Origin: Gyrodactylus bullatarudis
Taxonomy: Eukaryota; Platyhelminthes; Monogenea; Gyrodactylidea; Gyrodactylidae
NCBI GenBank assembly: GCA_012064415.1
Contig: SSNU01000187.1
Coordinates: forward strand, 170,830 to 234,829
DNA length: 64,000 nt
Reading direction: 5' to 3'
Of this stretch, positions 45,201 to 60,200 are shown in pieces (within the stretch, counting starts at the first letter, position 1; every line of letters begins with the position of its first letter). Below the pieces are notes generated by a model. That model made no database searches. It was not told the DNA's origin and saw nothing but the letters and a program-made list of their open reading frames with translations. Both the position numbers and the translations under genes were made by a program.

Positions 45201-48200
45201 TTCAAAATAATACATTTAAAGATATTATAACTTTGGACCCTGATTCAATAATAGAAAATTTTAATGTTTGAATCGTTTTCACAGGGAATAGCTGGTTAAA
45301 ATAATATTTTAAAGACGTTTTGAGGTTCTAATGACTAGGTTAAGTCAAAAGAAATTAGTTTTTAGGAGGCTTATCGATCACATAAGCGTGAAATTCTTGA
45401 CTTTTTGAATCAGAAATTCGTGCTAAATCCGTGAATTTCTCCTTTAATTTGGGAACCATTTGCTTTAACGAGTCCAGGTTTCTTTGAGAAGTGACAGGCT
45501 GACCATAATCCATATGTTAGTGGATTACTCCTTTTCCTGTCCAAAAAACTGTTTGGAGAAGGTTGAGTTCTTTTCTCACCAACTCGTTTCCAAGATATTT
45601 TGCGACTCTGATCCTGAAGATAGATCTAATTATTATTATTATATTTTGAGACATTAATTGCCTAATTTCCTCGAAGATATTTTGAGGGTGCTGACTAATG
45701 GTCATGCTGGTGGTTAGAACGACGAAGTTAATTCGGTGAATAAAAGCTTTTATTTTCGTCGGCTCTCTTCAGACCTTACACCGAATTAGAAGTTATATAT
45801 ATACATAATACAAGAGCATAGAAGTATAGTCTTGACCAATAGCGAATATTCATTTGTTTTGAACCAATAGGGTATCAAATTTTTATTACTCACCAATGGG
45901 ATCGGCATAGTCACTGTTTGGGGGTTGTGAAGAATTTTTGGATTTTCTGAGTCCCCGTTGCCGCTCTCTTCCCCTGTTTTCTCCTCGCTTTGGGTTGCTG
46001 TGGCGATGTTGAGGCATTTCGTTTCCGGGTATTATAGTCGTTTCTCGAAATTAGAGGAGAAGTACTCGAAATTAGTTGAGAGCTGTACAAAATTGATATA
46101 GGGCTGTACAAAATTAATGAATAGCTATACAAAAAACGAAATAAGCATAGACGAAAAACATATATAATTATTCGAAATTGGTAGAATCCTTGTTCAAAAT
46201 AAGTCCACACTTTTACATAATAGAGAGAATGCTTAATTACAGGTCTTGAGCTGTACAAAATTAGTGAATAGCTTTACGTATTGGACCATTGTTTATTCGT
46301 AATTAGTGCAGACTTAGTCAATATTAGTGTTTCAACTGATCGAATTTAGGAGAATTAAAATTTTCTAATTATACAAGACTTTCCTCCAATAGAAATCAAC
46401 TCATTGCCTAATTTACTATTACTTGATGACTATTGGTCATTGACCAATTTGGGTCACATAGGATACATTTTATATCTAACCCTTAAAAAGGTTAGATCAT
46501 ATCCATCACACATGAACAGAGCTTTAATAGACAATTCGAAAATTCAAATTGGTGTCAATATTCTATTAACAACAATGGGGACATTGAAAATGTAACGAGC
46601 TCACTGAACTGTTCTAAAAGTACAGCTTATAAATTGAGAAAGAAGGCTTTCTCTCATGAGACTGGAAACTACAATGCTTATGAATGCCAAAAACGTGGAC
46701 GCAAGGCTAAAACAATACCTCAAGAAACAAAGGCAAGATTCCTTAATGAAATTAGGAATGGATAATGTTATATTTCACAAATCTCATATCGTTCGGGCTT
46801 CTTTCAGAGAGGATATTATAGTGAAATTCTTACCTCGTTATTCCCCTCAGCTGAATCCAATTGAACAAACCTTTTCTCAATTGAAAAGTATTTACAAAAG
46901 CTACAGAACACGAAACAACGTTGATCTCACAAACAATATTGAAATTTCAATAGCAAGAATACAAGACAACGATTTTTCTCCTTATTATGAAAATATGTTG
47001 AAATTCATGAGGAGAGCTCTTAGGGAAGAACCCTTTAGAGCAGATTGAATATTTAATGAAAAGTTTATAAGGTTTATAACAAATAGTGTTTATTGAAACT
47101 TATTTATCAAAAATATAGACTATAAAGTTGATAAAATCCATTGATTGAAATATAATTTTCATAAGAAAGAAGCTCTAACTAACTAAATAGATTTTTTTAT
47201 CATTGAAAAGTTGTTATTTATGATTTAATCAATGAATTTAAGTCAATATATCGTAAAAATTTTAATTCTCCTAAATTCGATCAGTTGAAACACTAATATT
47301 GACTAAGTCTGCACTAATTACGAATAAACAATGGTCCAATACGTAAAGCTATTCACTAATTTTGTACAGCTCAAGACCTGTAATTAAGCATTCTCTCTAT
47401 TATGTAAAAGTGTGGACTTATTTTGAACAAGGATTCTACCAATTTCGAATAATTATATATGTTTTTCGTCTATGCTTATTTCGTTTTTTGTATAGCTATT
47501 CATTAATTTTGTACAGCTCTCTACTAATTTCGAGTACTTCTCCTCTAATTTCGAGAAACGACTATATAATAATAAGAGAATTGAAACCCTTTTAGTTGAT
47601 ATCTGTGAATTATATCCTATATTTGACTACGATAATTATCAAATTAATCAGATAAAAACCTGTCAGTTATTCATTAAAATCAATAAAATTCTATTTTATT
47701 CCCATCAATCATGGTTTTTTTCGTCCCTACAGATGTGATAGAGTTGACATAGATTCAAAAAACAGCTGTAATAAGGATGATAAAAATGATTCTTCCCTCC
47801 TCAGAACAATCTCTGATGATGAATTTTATGAGAAAATTGAAAAATCCGTCAACATTTCCTTACAAGATCAAACAGATGCCAGTTCCATTTCCAATTTTAG
47901 TACAACTAGTGAGTTGTAACCATTGTTTGAAAACTTTTTAATTGAATTAGGAGGATTAGAGAACTGCTAAACATCTCAACGAATTAAATGGGATATAAAA
48001 TCATTTTAAGCATTTGAAACTAAGTTTGAAAATTTATTTAAAATTCTCCAATATTTTTGGAAGAGAAGTTAGCGTTTTTGCGAACAATAATTTTGAACCA
48101 AGTAGTTCTTCAGGGAGCTGTTCGGCATAGATTGACTATAACGTTGTTCGCTTGCTGCCTGACTATGTTGTCTTTTGGTTTTTATTGGTCTATCTGTAGA

Positions 48201-51200
48201 AAAAGAAAGACGAGAGAAAGGTGTAGTATTTCTTAAAAATTAAGGATTATAAAAATTATAGGGATTGTTACAGTAATCAGAATTATTTGAGTAATAACTC
48301 TGATAATATAATTCATCACTTGAAGGAAAATTAAAATTAAGATTAGAATAGAAAACATTTAGATTACCCTGATAAAAATAGTTTAGACTCAAACTACAAG
48401 CCAGAAGACAACATAGTCAGGTAGCAAGCGAACAACGTTATAGTCAAATAATTATAAAATTAATTTGCAGCATTCTGCAGGAATGGCGCAGTGGGTAGAG
48501 TATAGTTTAGAGATTTAATATAATGGAATTGAGATTTTTGTAGAAAATTTTTTATATCCACTAGCTCTATAATATAGAGTCTATATCATCTTTAGTTAGC
48601 TACAACAAGATTTCTCGATAAAATTTGGCGACAGAAAGGAATTTTTCCGTATCTATACTACCAGGTATCAGTGGAAAAATGGTTTAAAGATTTCTTAATC
48701 AAAGAATAACGAGTCGTATTCTTAATCTGAATCAAGAATTGATTCTAATAGGTTATCTTCTGATTTTAATCAACCCTTCATTATAGTCATTTTTCGAAAT
48801 TAGAGGAGAAGTATTCGAAATTAGTAGAGAGCTGTACAAAATTAATGAATAGCTATACAAAAATGAAAGAAGGGTAGACGAAAAACATATCAACTTAACG
48901 TGCAGTGTATACACTGTACGAGTTTCCACTTTGAACGTAACAAGTACATGTATAATTATTCGAAATTAGAAGAATTCTTGTTCAAAATTAGTCTACACTT
49001 TTACAAAATAGAGAGAATGCTTAATTACAGGCTTAATTTATATAAAGTTCCATGAAAAATATTACTTTTAAAACTTAATATATGAAAAATAATTCAATAT
49101 TGACCAAAAACCAGAAAGTTGAATCCATTGAGTATTATTTTCATGAGATCGATGCTCAAACTAACTAAATAGATTTCTCCATCATTGAAAAGCTGTTATT
49201 TATGATTTAATCAATGAATTTGCCCGGTGTGGCGTAGAGGTATTTCTCTCTCCTCTCATTCGGACCCTCTTACTCTGGTTCCTAGGGTTCAAACCCTCCC
49301 ACACCGGGCAAATTGAACACTCTTTCCCTGTTCTCTTATTTGTACAATCATTAATCTTTAAAATTCTGTATATAAATGAAAATGTTCGATTTCAAAAAAA
49401 AAATTTTCGATTAATATATTGTAAAAAATTTAATTCTCCTAAATTCGATCAGTTGAAACACTAATATCGAATAAGTCTGGACAAATTACGAATAACCAAT
49501 GCTTTAATACGAAAAGCTATTCACTAATTTTGTTCAGCTCAAGACCTGTAATTAAGTATTCTCTCTAATTTGTAAAAGTGTGGACTAATTTTGAACAAGA
49601 ATTCTACTAATTTCGAATAACACTGTGTGTCAAAAAAAATAGGTCTCGGAGTAATAGGGTTTCAAGGCCATGTCTGATGCAAAATTTGACGCTGATTCCG
49701 AATCTGGTCTCAGAATTCCGTTATCATGCTTCGTTTGGGACAAAATCTCAAAATTTCAAAAATGCCATTTTGCATATAATTGAGCCTCAAAATTACATTA
49801 AATTAAATTTGAAAATTAATTATACCGGAATAAAATTAACATTAATTAATAGAACAATAAATTCTGCGTCGATTGATGTATGGCAAGGCTACGCAAATAT
49901 TTGTATTACGCGGGAAATCACAAAATGAGTACTTGAAAGTCCCAATTTGTGTGAAAAAAATCAAGAAATTTTATGACTTTCTATCAACTTACAGGCTTAT
50001 TAAGAATAAATTCCAGAATGTTAAGCATGGATCTAGATCAAAATTTTGTGCTCTTTCGAATGAGACTATTTTCGGAACGATCTGACTTCATCTTCTTGCC
50101 TTAATTCAGGGTTTCAACTGGTTAGAGTTATTTCTCACTAACTTAGTAGACATCTCCTCTTGAAGGCTTTTATTCTCTATTTATCAACTTTAACCGGGTA
50201 TATAGACTAAAAAATTAATTAGAAATTCAGAAAGTGTTCTTTATAATACCTTGAGAGATTTGTGAGCTTAGGGATCGACACAATCCTACAACAAAGCACC
50301 GTTTAATAAGTTATAAAATGCATTTTATTTTTTAGACCAATGACGTTTAAGCATTCTTGTGGCCAATAATAATTATAATTATACATGCATATGTTTTTCG
50401 TTTACCCTTCTTTCATTTTTGTATAGCTATTCATTAATTTTGTACAGCTCTCTACTAATTTCGAATACTTCTCCTCTAATTTCGAAAAATGACTATAAAA
50501 ACTAAGAAAGAAAATGAAGAAAGGTCGATAAACAAAGAAAGACTTCAAGAATTTAATTCGACTGTAATTCTACCTTTCTATACAGTCCCTATCTTTTCTT
50601 GTGCCAGCATCTAGGATATTGATTACGAATTTTATAAGGCTATTCTCAAATGTAGCGAAAATGATTCTAAAGTAAGAATTCAAGGCTATCCTTTGTCCCA
50701 AAGTTACCTATTTAAACTTTAATTTTTAAAAATATATAATAATCCTTATTATGAGTATTCGAAAAATTAAGTTTTCAGCATGAAGAAAATTTAATGGTGA
50801 TTAAGTAATTTTGACATTCGATACAAATTTTTATTCATCCACTCACATAGAATTGACCTCAGAATTGTTTTCTCTATTTGAATTCTCAATTTCTGTTACG
50901 TTTATGTTTTTTTTGGTAATTAGATTAATTCCTATCTATGCATTCTGTAGATTGAGTCGTCTAAAATTACTTCTACTTTTGTAATCATGTTTTCCCCCGT
51001 TATAACAATGACTCATGTATTTTAATAAATAAATTGATGTAATACTAGACATAATATAGTCTTATAGTTCGCTTCAATGAACCAAAAGTTACCTCTACCG
51101 TTGTACGTGCGTTTAAATACATACAATTATAAAATAATCAGCTTCAATGTATCATGTTCCCCAAAAATAACTCAATCATGAATAGTATGTATGCATTGGA

Positions 51201-54200
51201 TTTATGTTGGGAATTAAGTTTTAGCAGTTGAGGAAAAAGTTGTCAAATGTTTTCAGAGTCTTGATATTAGACTTAAACTCACTTATTTGCTGATTCAAAT
51301 TCATTCCCAGTGGAAATATTGTAATGTTGCAATGCACAGAGTAATACTTTTAGGTTTGATTGGATTTTTGAGTAACCAACGCTTTATTCATACGAATCAG
51401 TGGGGTGGGATAAAAATTTAAACCTCATCTAGCCACCAACTTTTACTTTGAAGCAAAGAACTTTGAAGAATGTCTCAAAAAGGCTACTCCATTATGTCAA
51501 TTAGGTTTAAAACTAATGATTATAAGAAAAATAAAAAATTCTGAGTACTAAATTCTTCTGTTCGTGAGCTGTTCTGTCCAAGTCTCATTTGGTTGTTTCA
51601 GCAACTTATTGATAATTTAAGCATCAGAAAATACTTTTTTACCACCCTATTGATCTCCTGGAATATGCAAGGATCTTAGCTTTACATAGGAAAAATGTCG
51701 ATTTCGTATGCTCAAAAGTGTCGAAATATTTTACCGGCCTAATGATTATAATTTTTTTATTTATACTCAAGCTCAATACATTTCCTGTTGTTTATCCATG
51801 TGTTCATTTTCTTTTCACATGAAATCCATTTCTTATCTCCCTTCGGCTATGCAAATGCTAATAATCCATCTTTAATATTGATTCTCATTAAAATGAATTT
51901 TCTCCTTTACATATGCAATACTTTTCTGGTCAGTTTTGTGTGCTATCATTTCTCATTTATCAATATATATACTTTAGTAATTTACATGAAAAAATGAATA
52001 CTGAACTATATATTCTGTATTTTCCATTGTGATGTTCCAACAATACCTCTGTAGAAATTCTTTTTGTTGATTATGATCTTTAATACATGTGATATCATCA
52101 ATGACTATGATTATAGAACAGGTACAGGCCCACAAGTAAATAAGTATGCATTGCATTGTTTTACCTTTTTTATCACTTATCAATATGATGCGTGTATGAA
52201 CATATAAAAAAGTAGATTGTAGTATGTTTGTACTTTAATAGGATTGTGATCTGTTAATTTTATGCGGGAAAAGGGGAAAAAAACAACAAATTTGAAATGA
52301 TGATTCACATACACGAGTTATCTATGCATCTGATAAATTACTAATGCAGTTATCATTAATAAGTACTCCAAGATTCAGTATAATTAACATAAAGATAAAA
52401 ATTTTGGTTTTGGTTAATTGAATCTCTCCGACATTAATGCGCTCCTTGATATGATGATACTCTGGGATATTCTGGTAAGAAAGATGAAGGTGAGATGATC
52501 ATATTCATTTGATTATGAGACCAGATAGTATGAAAAATGTTCATTGAATATGTTACAGGGAATCTGGAAACTATTGTTAGTCTTGAGACTCTCTAATAAG
52601 CTAGGAAATCCGTAAACTTGCTTACTAGAATCTCTACCCCAGTTAGAAACACAAGGAAATCTTGACAAAATTTATAAAATTTTAAGAATAAATGATCAAA
52701 CTATTGATAGCTGAAAAATTTGGCATTCAATGTTTGAAGAACCTTTTAATTTATTCGTTTAATAATTATAATTATTAATCATTAGGGGCTCAAAAAAGTA
52801 CTATTTTTACTCTAGACAAAAGACTGACTGAGTTGCAATAATCTGAAGAAGAAATCTGCCGATCTTATCCCAATTTAAAGATAGTTGCACTTAATTGTTC
52901 TCCCTATTTTTCTGAATTAAGTCTCAGAGTATAGTGTTCTTCAACCAATCAAAATTTTTGATGAGTGGGTAACTAGATTCCTGAGCTAGCAGTATTTCAT
53001 CTTGTAAGCTATTCCATAGAATTAATAGTTTCAACTTTGAGGATTTATTTTGTAAACTATGCGCTATAACAGTTAAATGGTGAAAAAAATTTGACAAAAA
53101 ATCAGAAATTTTGATGACACAAGATTTAAATACTTCAAAATTTTGCAAGAATTTACTATGAAGTACTATTTTTTACTCAGAATCTCTTAAAATTTGATCA
53201 AAGTACTATTTTCTTCTTATTTTTCAGTTTATGAGATACTTTTTTATTTTATTTGGTACTATTTTTGAGGCCCTATCAATAATCATGTATTAAAATCATG
53301 TGTTATTTGAAGTAACAAAAAAATTCCTATGGAAAGAGAATCTTATAATATTATAGAGATGCCAACTTAACATTGATGTACTGACTATGAAAGACGAAGA
53401 TCATGGAAAATATCTTCATCCTGATAATTTCGAATACATTACATTCTCCAAAACCCTAGTGATTGATGTATTTCTAATTGAATTAAAAAATAGTCTTTTT
53501 TTATTTTCTGAAAATGTAAAGCAATAGTTTTCTTGAAAATTTATATTTTTGTGAGACTTATAGGTCAATACCTCAAACAATCAATCTTTAAAACTATATT
53601 ATTATTGTTTTATCAAACTTGTAATGAGTAATACAATTGGATCGAATCAATCATATTAAGGGTATTGAATAAATCATTCTAGTTTTTTAATTAGTAGTTA
53701 ATTAACCAACAAGTATCAAAGTGAGAAATATCTGTGGGAATTTCACGCCTACGTTATTTTCATAGTTTCGTAAGAGTTTCACCATACCTCTGTGTTTCCT
53801 CAGTAAGTAATACAGTATCTTCTTGAAATTGAAAGATGATTGCCCTACACACGCCTTAAAAGAAATATTTATACAAGCAAGAGTGTATTACTCATCTTGA
53901 TCAGTAAACTCATCAGTTAAATACTGATTAATAAATTCATTTCATTTATGTTTAATTAGATGGTCTATCAGTAAAGTTTCCAATTCATAAAACTGAATTA
54001 ATTTGACATGCCTGAAACGATAATGTATCACACCGTGTGTGTGCATCATCTGTCAAAATTTATATTGCAAAATGACCAAGGGATCATATAACAAAACTGA
54101 AATAAAAACAAATTATGAGTCATTGTTACTCCCTCTCTCTCTCTCTGAATTTAGTTTTATAAGCTGTCTCTAATGTTGAGGTGAAGTGTACATTTATTAA

Positions 54201-57200
54201 ATTTAACCTTCAAATTTCTATTCTTTTCATTAGAATTTAAAATGAAATGATAATGAAATACAAGGAACTACTTCCATTTTGTTATTATAGAAGTAGCTAA
54301 TTTTCTTTTCTTTCTATAAATGTTGTACACTTGAGCCAGAATAAATTACAATGAATTTGACCTTTTCCTGGATACTATCAAATACTATGATACATGAATC
54401 CGAATCCTGCATTTGAATTGAATTTCAAACCATATAAAGTTTGAAAAATTTGATTAATACTTAATACTTTTGAAAGACTCAAAAGTTTTTTATGCCTGCT
54501 AATCAAAGTATTGATCGATCGAAATTTATCAAAATCATGTATTTTTTAGGGAAGAAGCCTAGTTCTATTTTTTCGAATCAAAATTAGAAATAAGAAGATG
54601 CCAGATTATTTCAAACATTTTGAACATTTATCTGAATCAAAATTAATTTTAGCAAAACCACCACTTATTTTAATACATCATATAACTTGAATAACATCTA
54701 TTGATAGGATAATAATAATGTGCCAAATGAATAATTTGTATTATTTCGGATTCAGTAAAGAATGATCGAAAATTAGTTTTTGGATAAAATCGATACTTTG
54801 ATTAGCTGGTGTAAAAAACAATCATCAATGAAACTTTTGAGTCTTTCAAGTTAACCCCTTCGAACCCGTTAAAATGCTGCGATCACCTAAAACTGTTGAT
54901 TAGAGGTCGTATACGACCTCTGGGATCGAATGGGTTAAGTATTTTTTTGATTATTATTAAGAACTTAGCGTTAAAGTACAGCTATTATCAATGAATTTGG
55001 GAATTCATAATTTTTACAAAAATCTTATTTTTTCATCAAGGTATCAAATTTTTTAAATCTTGAAAATATCTGAATTAACATTTTTATTTAACAAGACTTA
55101 CGATTACCCAATAGTTTTTACTGGAACTTCTCAATTTCCTTATAAGCACAGACATTTTGATTAGTCTAGTATTCAAAATAACAACAAATTGTTAGGAAAA
55201 TAAATAATTTTTTTACCCCCACCATGCTTTACATTTTAAATCTCTCGAAGTAGGTAGGCGGAGTTTTATTTCATCCTGAACTGGGATTCTTTCATTTTAT
55301 GGTTACACTTTTCTTCAGGTTTTATTTCTTTGAATTGAAAATTTATTGATAAACTATGAATTCGAATACATACTGTATATTTATATTCTGAATATAAAGT
55401 AATTAAGGCAATATTTTGGGTTCATTTATTAACTATATTGCCAAATGAAATTGATTTTCCCAACTTCTATGTGGGGGAAATATTTGCGTGGTTCTTTTTC
55501 AATTTTTCAACAAAAATTCAAAAATTCTAATGAGTTTTAGGAATTCAGATCTATCGGACCAACTTTAGACAAGGAAGCCGGATATTGTCATTAGTATTCT
55601 AAAAAGACCCACTGTTTTTTTACAGATCTTTGATAATTTAAATTTGATTTATTTTCAAGAAAAATTTATTTTTGAAACTCGTCAAAAAATCGAAACTCAA
55701 CTCTCAAACGATAATTACGTGAAACGTTTGAGCAGATTTAGTGTCATTGGTTTTGTTGTCTGATTTTGGTCCTTTTCTTCAACTGGAAAAACCAGGCATT
55801 ACGATCTGGATTCCAAAATTCTTCAACATATTTGAATTATTGATGAAAAAATTTAAATTTTTGTAAAGATCATAGATTCTCAACTTTATATCAATTAGTT
55901 TTAATCCCAACTGTCGAGATTGGATTGGAAATCACGTTGAGTATGTAGGAAGAGGCGAAGAGAATTATCCTTTAATCCAAAAAATAGTTCCAAACTTTTT
56001 AATCATGTTCTAACTTTTACATTTCTTTCCAGATGACAATCACAATTTTAGTAGATTTGACTCCCAAGCGAAAAAAGAAATTTTATATAAAGAAATTGAA
56101 AATGGTGTTAAAATCAATCCTGAGCTGAGAAGGAATCTAGAAATCTTATGTCAGAATTCCTTATCCAAAGAAGATGATTTGATTTGTTCAGAGAGAATCG
56201 TAAGTTTATTTCTGTTGTTGTCTCTCCGAATTTTCTTGTTATAAACCATGATTTTCACGGATGAATCATTTTACCAGGAAAATTGTTGCCCTTGAGGCAT
56301 GATTTCATTACGTGATATCGTATTTAATGATAACTAAACTAACATTCCAAATGTGTGGTTATCTGAGTCTGTAGTAATCTAATAATTTTTTCAATACCGC
56401 CAAGCATCCGGATGAAAATTTCTAACACATGAGTCACCCAATGTCTACATGTTTAAATCTTTCCAACATATATTCTAGTCGAGGGATTTATGTAAGAACC
56501 AAATTTAAACTTCGAATATAATCTTCTAGACAAAATGTTTCTAAAATCAATCTATAAAATTAAATACAATACCAACGGGCAAAATCAAGGAAAATCGCTT
56601 ATTTGATATTAATTTCAAATTACAAGTGTATTTTTAAATAGGATTAAGACTAATTGCTAAGATTTATCTTTAGTTCTAAATGGGTCTATTTACTATAACC
56701 GTCATATCGAATAAATAAGCAACCGTCTATCTCTTGGGAGAGGCTTTGGAAAACCTTCGGCTCCACTCCGCCTTTTTTGTATCAACATGAAGCAGATCTG
56801 TAGCTTGTGTCTATTTTTAAATTGTACAAAACAATAATTCTCGATATTCTTGTCTCTAAGAAATAATAAATTTAAACTAGTGGATTTTATATTATAAACA
56901 AGTAATCTTTTTTATGATTTTTTATTTCTAGTAAAGAATACTTTTACTTGATTTATTTCCTAAAATTAGGTAATTCACAAACAATACCTTTTGATTATGG
57001 GTCTTATATTGCATCATGGTTAATCACTTAACAAAATTAGATTTTTTTGATTCAAAAATAGTCCATGTCTCAATATTTTCTAGCGGATAAATTTCAGGCG
57101 GATTTGAATTCTACGAATATGATTGCATCACCTTTAATCTAATACCTTGGGAATTAGGTTTTCAAAATAAATTTATTCTATTTTACAATCCTACCAGACT

Positions 57201-60200
57201 GCTGTAATTCCAAATAAAGGAAGAGAGGTATGGAGAGGAAATTCTAGTTCAGGATAAACTACTTCTATGATATCAACATTATAACTTTAATTAATTCAGA
57301 TTATAATTAATCATAAATTTGTACTGCAATATCGAGAGAATATAAAAAACGATAATAACAACTTGCTTCTTCTCTTACTTGCAAGTAATCCACAGTGCTT
57401 TCATTTTTATTAATCCTGATAAGTTTGTACAGAATCTAGGATAATACACTAGGTAATACCTTTTTCATTACATTATGTTTCAGGAAAGTTTACAAAGTAG
57501 ATTGATAGATAAAAACATGATTGAATTTTTTGTTCTTTATTCAATTTTTCCACATAGAGTTGGTTTCTTTTCAAGAGGTTGTAGACTTTCTTCTTGGTTA
57601 ATTTCCAGGTTAATACGAATATAATCTCCCTGTCGGCTAACATGGTTGTAAATACAATTTGAAATTAGATAACTTCAATTCAATCAGGTCTAGACATGTA
57701 AACATTCTCAACATTTTATTTGTACAGTTTAATATCTAAGAATTGGTCATAATTCAATATTTTCACCTGTTAGAAAACTTAAATACTTCACCTAGATATA
57801 GATAAATCATTTGAACCAATAAACAGTACTGTATTACTTTTATATAATTCCAGGTATTATTTGAAAGTTTGATTGATAAAATTTCATTTCCTATTTCCGA
57901 TGAATTCTTATCAATTTATTTTTTTATTACACTGCTTCTCATGAAAATTTTCTATTAAGTGTACACGAAAAAAGAAATGAATCAGATCTTTCGATGCTAA
58001 AATTGATTGTAATTATTCCAACATATGGCTACCTTTTCCTCTTATTTTTCTGAATTTTTTTCGTCATTAATTCAGAAAATTTCTTAACTCTACCCTTTTT
58101 CTCACTTGACATCTGAAAGATCCATTTCTGAACTCTGATGAATAAGATTTCTTTAAGTCAAGATTTATTGAACTTTCCACTCCTTCTTGAGCAGGTGAAA
58201 GTATTTAATTTGTTAATAAATCTTGTAAAACAACTCTTCATGTATTTATTTTAAATTTTCTATCACTGCACTCTGTGTTTAGCATACATATGTAAAATTA
58301 GTTGAGAAAAATCTCTTGTTTACCCAGGAGATTAGTAGCAGTTTGAATTTTCATCCATTGGACATTTGTTAACCATGTTTTTGGGGATTTTATTTTTTAC
58401 TCCTTTTGGTATAAATTAACGGTAGATATCTATCCTCGAAGATTTTTTTCCATTGTATGACTCAAAAAATATTCTTCAACTTAGGAATTACGTCACTATT
58501 TCAGGTGTTGATGTTTACTTTATCATTCTAGTTCATTCCCCAAACAAACTTTTCCTTTACCTTTCTCTTGTTTATATTTTCCATATTTTACTCATAATCG
58601 AACTAAATTGACAGTTGAAATTAAGCTTTATTGATTTTTGTTTCACTACTTTTCTTGGCATAACCCTGAGAAAAAGCACACTGTTCTCTATTATTAATTT
58701 TAAAATTTATCAAAAGATATATCGAAAGAAGGCCTATTCATCTTTAGCACATCACTTTTATAGTCATAGAAAGATGTTTAATTCATCGAGTCATTAGTTT
58801 AGAGACTTGTTATTCCAAAAAAGATGGTATTAATAATTCTGAAAATCTACATAGACTACATGAAAGAAAAGACTTTTCACTAAATAGAAGACTTTGACAC
58901 TATACGGATTGAACTAATCAGAGGATTCTTTTAGCATTCTAATTTTTAAATTTATAACTATCTGAATAATTTTTTTACTTTTACTTCATTATCGTATAAA
59001 AGTCAATATCCTATATTCCGACCATTTTTTGTACTGATTGAAAATTAATAAATCAAATTTACGGTTCTTTCAAAAGTGGATAGTGAACATTGGTTTCTTT
59101 CTCTATTGGTCATCCTGGTCGATTTCGGCTTGATAGATAAATATTATTATTACATACAACATAATATGTAGTACATATATTAATATTATTTTTAGTTATG
59201 CTTTCACAGGTTTTATAGCCTTTCATTACCTTGTGTAAATTACATTGACCAATCAGAATCGTTCTTTCCATGTCATATTTTTTTGTTTTGCTATTTAAAA
59301 ATGCCAAGACCAAGAGTACCTCCCTCTCACAAAAAATTGCTCCAGTAAATAGGAGTTTTGATGACTATTGATTTGAATATCACATTAGGTTAAATTATAA
59401 TAACATTTTAAAATAATTATTCGGGTTACTTATAAGTAATTTTTATTCGAATTTGACTAGAAATATTTTTTTATTATGAGAGAAATCGGAATCCGACTTT
59501 TGCACGATAATGAAGTGAATCTTTCGATCACATTTAGCTTATTTATTTGCTTGTCCCTCAAAAAATTTATTTGGCTACCTTCTCACTCCAAAATCAATTA
59601 AAATCGAAAAAATTTGCTGCCGCCTCGGAATTTAAATAACGAATTTGATCAAACGTTTAAATTAAATAATTCAAAGAAGAAATACATAAGATAAAAGATT
59701 CATTTTTGAAAATAATCTTAAGAATGCTTAATGCATGTTAATTTCATAGAAAAAGCAAAGTTTGTAGACAATCCTGGAATATATATTTCATGTTAGAAAA
59801 GCGTATTGTATTTCTTCTGTTTGATAGAAGCATAATTTTATTAAAATTCATACAGATAACATTTATAAAAACTATTTATTATTATGTCAAAAATAATAAG
59901 TGACAGTTTTTTCATCTCGAGGTTGACACCATTCAAATTGTACATATTCATTCACAACATTGTATTTATTTAAAAAATAAATAATAACACAACTTTGTTC
60001 CATACTTGATGCATTACGATTACGGCGTATTGAATTTTGATCAATGTATCAATCTTTCCGTCTATGTACACTGTACAATGTACAGTGTACACTATACAGG
60101 AAGAAGTTACCGCCCATTGTTTCATACAGCCAAATTCTCGTTCAAGGTAATAAATATCCTTTCAGATTGAGTACCGAGAAGAGAGGCACGATGGACTGAA

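Larger units (their letters stand above)
40408..45354. other. Left part of intron 2 of the uncharacterised gene
   Basis: No gene supported. It contains a TTAA MITE (42165-42387), the dispersed repeat 43691-44035, a GCGCCAAA-family fragment near 44150-44210, and a CCAAT-TATA-like cluster near 42990-43020 followed only by a 14-codon frame. Confidence 0.45.
48784..50495. mobile_element. Second copy of the long-TIR TA element, with nested insertions
   Basis: TA-flanked (48782-48783, 50496-50497), begins TAGTCATTTTTCGAAATTAG and ends with its complement. The interior has no transposase. A SINE has inserted at 49221, about 750 bp of foreign sequence splits the right TIR (49621-50375), and about 60 bp splits the left TIR at the equivalent point. 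Confidence 0.78.

Noticed and set aside
45700..45910. LTR of a retrotransposon on minus
   Set aside because: It has TATA, AATAAA and a hairpin resembling U3-R-U5, but no second LTR, no convincing TG...CA limits and no primer-binding site were found.
45911..46258. 115-codon frame as one protein
   Set aside because: Its first 75 or so codons are the transposon's left terminal repeat (an identical frame recurs in the right repeat at 47362). Only the last 40 codons look like genuine coding sequence.
47805..47825. CTGATGATGAATTTTATGAG as a hammerhead core
   Set aside because: It is coding sequence in exon 3 of the 39-62 kb gene (ISDDEFYEKI) with no flanking helix I.
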